In this document: positions 5,409 through 5,439 of the stretch, one piece after another | Layout: each line of letters starts with the position of its first letter | Numbering within the stretch: position 1 is the stretch's first letter | Source of the DNA: Sulfurospirillum sp. UBA1314 | GTDB lineage: Bacteria; Campylobacterota; Campylobacteria; Campylobacterales; Sulfurospirillaceae | NCBI GenBank assembly: GCA_002307095.1 | Contig: DBTO01000043.1 | Span: forward strand, 1-5,439 | DNA: 5,439 nucleotides | Reading direction: 5' to 3' | The notes under the pieces: model-generated | Told to the model about the DNA's origin: nothing | The model's database searches: none | The model's input: the letters and a program-made list of their open reading frames with translations, nothing else | Program-made: the position numbers and the translations under genes

Positions 5409-5439
5409 AGCAATAAGCGATGCTAAAATCGTCTTTGTT
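5374..5439 (+). CDS. pepA: Probable leucyl aminopeptidase, first 22 codons (cut by window end)
   Basis: The frame is open from ATG 5374 to the window edge and has a good ribosome binding site. It encodes MQIELKNQKLHEAISDAK followed by a hydrophobic IVFV. This resembles the N-terminal strand of Campylobacterota PepA (cytosol aminopeptidase, family M17), which as I recall follows the DedA gene in Campylobacter jejuni. PepA is a hexameric, two-metal cytosolic enzyme that removes N-terminal residues from peptides. Nothing catalytic is visible in so short a fragment, so the name rests on N-terminal likeness and gene order. The gene overlaps the DedA gene by 35 bases in another frame. Confidence 0.65.
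   Translation, partial: MQIELKNQKLHEAISDAKIVFV

Noticed and set aside
5400..5411. 12-bp perfect palindrome GCTTCATGAAGC at the DedA stop codon
   Set aside because: About one such palindrome is expected by chance in a window this size, and it lies in overlapping coding sequence, so no function is claimed.

Overview
This window is a stretch of bacterial core chromosome with all genes on the + strand: seven complete genes plus two cut by the window edges. Gene content, protein flavour and order suggest a member of the Campylobacterota (Epsilonproteobacteria). As I remember it, Campylobacter jejuni has the run rpiB - small membrane protein - apt - DedA - pepA (around Cj0925-Cj0929) and a folD - leader peptidase pair. 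Moderate GC and the free-living gene complement would fit Sulfurospirillum or a relative, but the genus is inference.

Left block (1-1943): the 3' part of folD (one-carbon metabolism), leader peptidase lepB, and an M50 site-2-type intramembrane metalloprotease. folD and lepB are 13 bases apart, and lepB and the M50 gene share one base (TAATG). A clean intrinsic terminator one base after the M50 stop closes the unit. Its T-run leads straight into an AT-rich promoter region with two TATAAT hexamers.

Middle block (2031-2794): rpiB (ribose-5-phosphate isomerase B, TTG start with a strong ribosome binding site) is followed two bases later by a 110-residue membrane-anchored coiled-coil protein of unknown function. 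A 133-base intergenic region (2795-2927) then holds a 14-bp perfect palindrome and three further inverted repeats.

Right block (2928-5439): apt (adenine salvage), trpB (tryptophan synthase beta), a DedA-family membrane protein and the first 22 codons of a probable leucyl aminopeptidase (pepA). All are tightly packed or overlapping (1-bp overlap, 4-bp gap, 35-bp overlap), so they probably share a transcript. The genes are metabolically diverse: purine salvage and pentose-phosphate chemistry (both touching the PRPP pool), tryptophan synthesis, envelope homeostasis and peptide turnover. This looks like a streamlined housekeeping operon, not a dedicated pathway.

I found no CRISPR array, mobile element, tRNA or rRNA, and no convincing new defence or biosynthetic system. 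The points most worth a second look are the uncharacterised coiled-coil protein with an almost unbroken ten-heptad pattern, the hairpin-dense gap before apt, a trpB with no trpA directly beside it, and the non-canonical cofactor-site residues in FolD.
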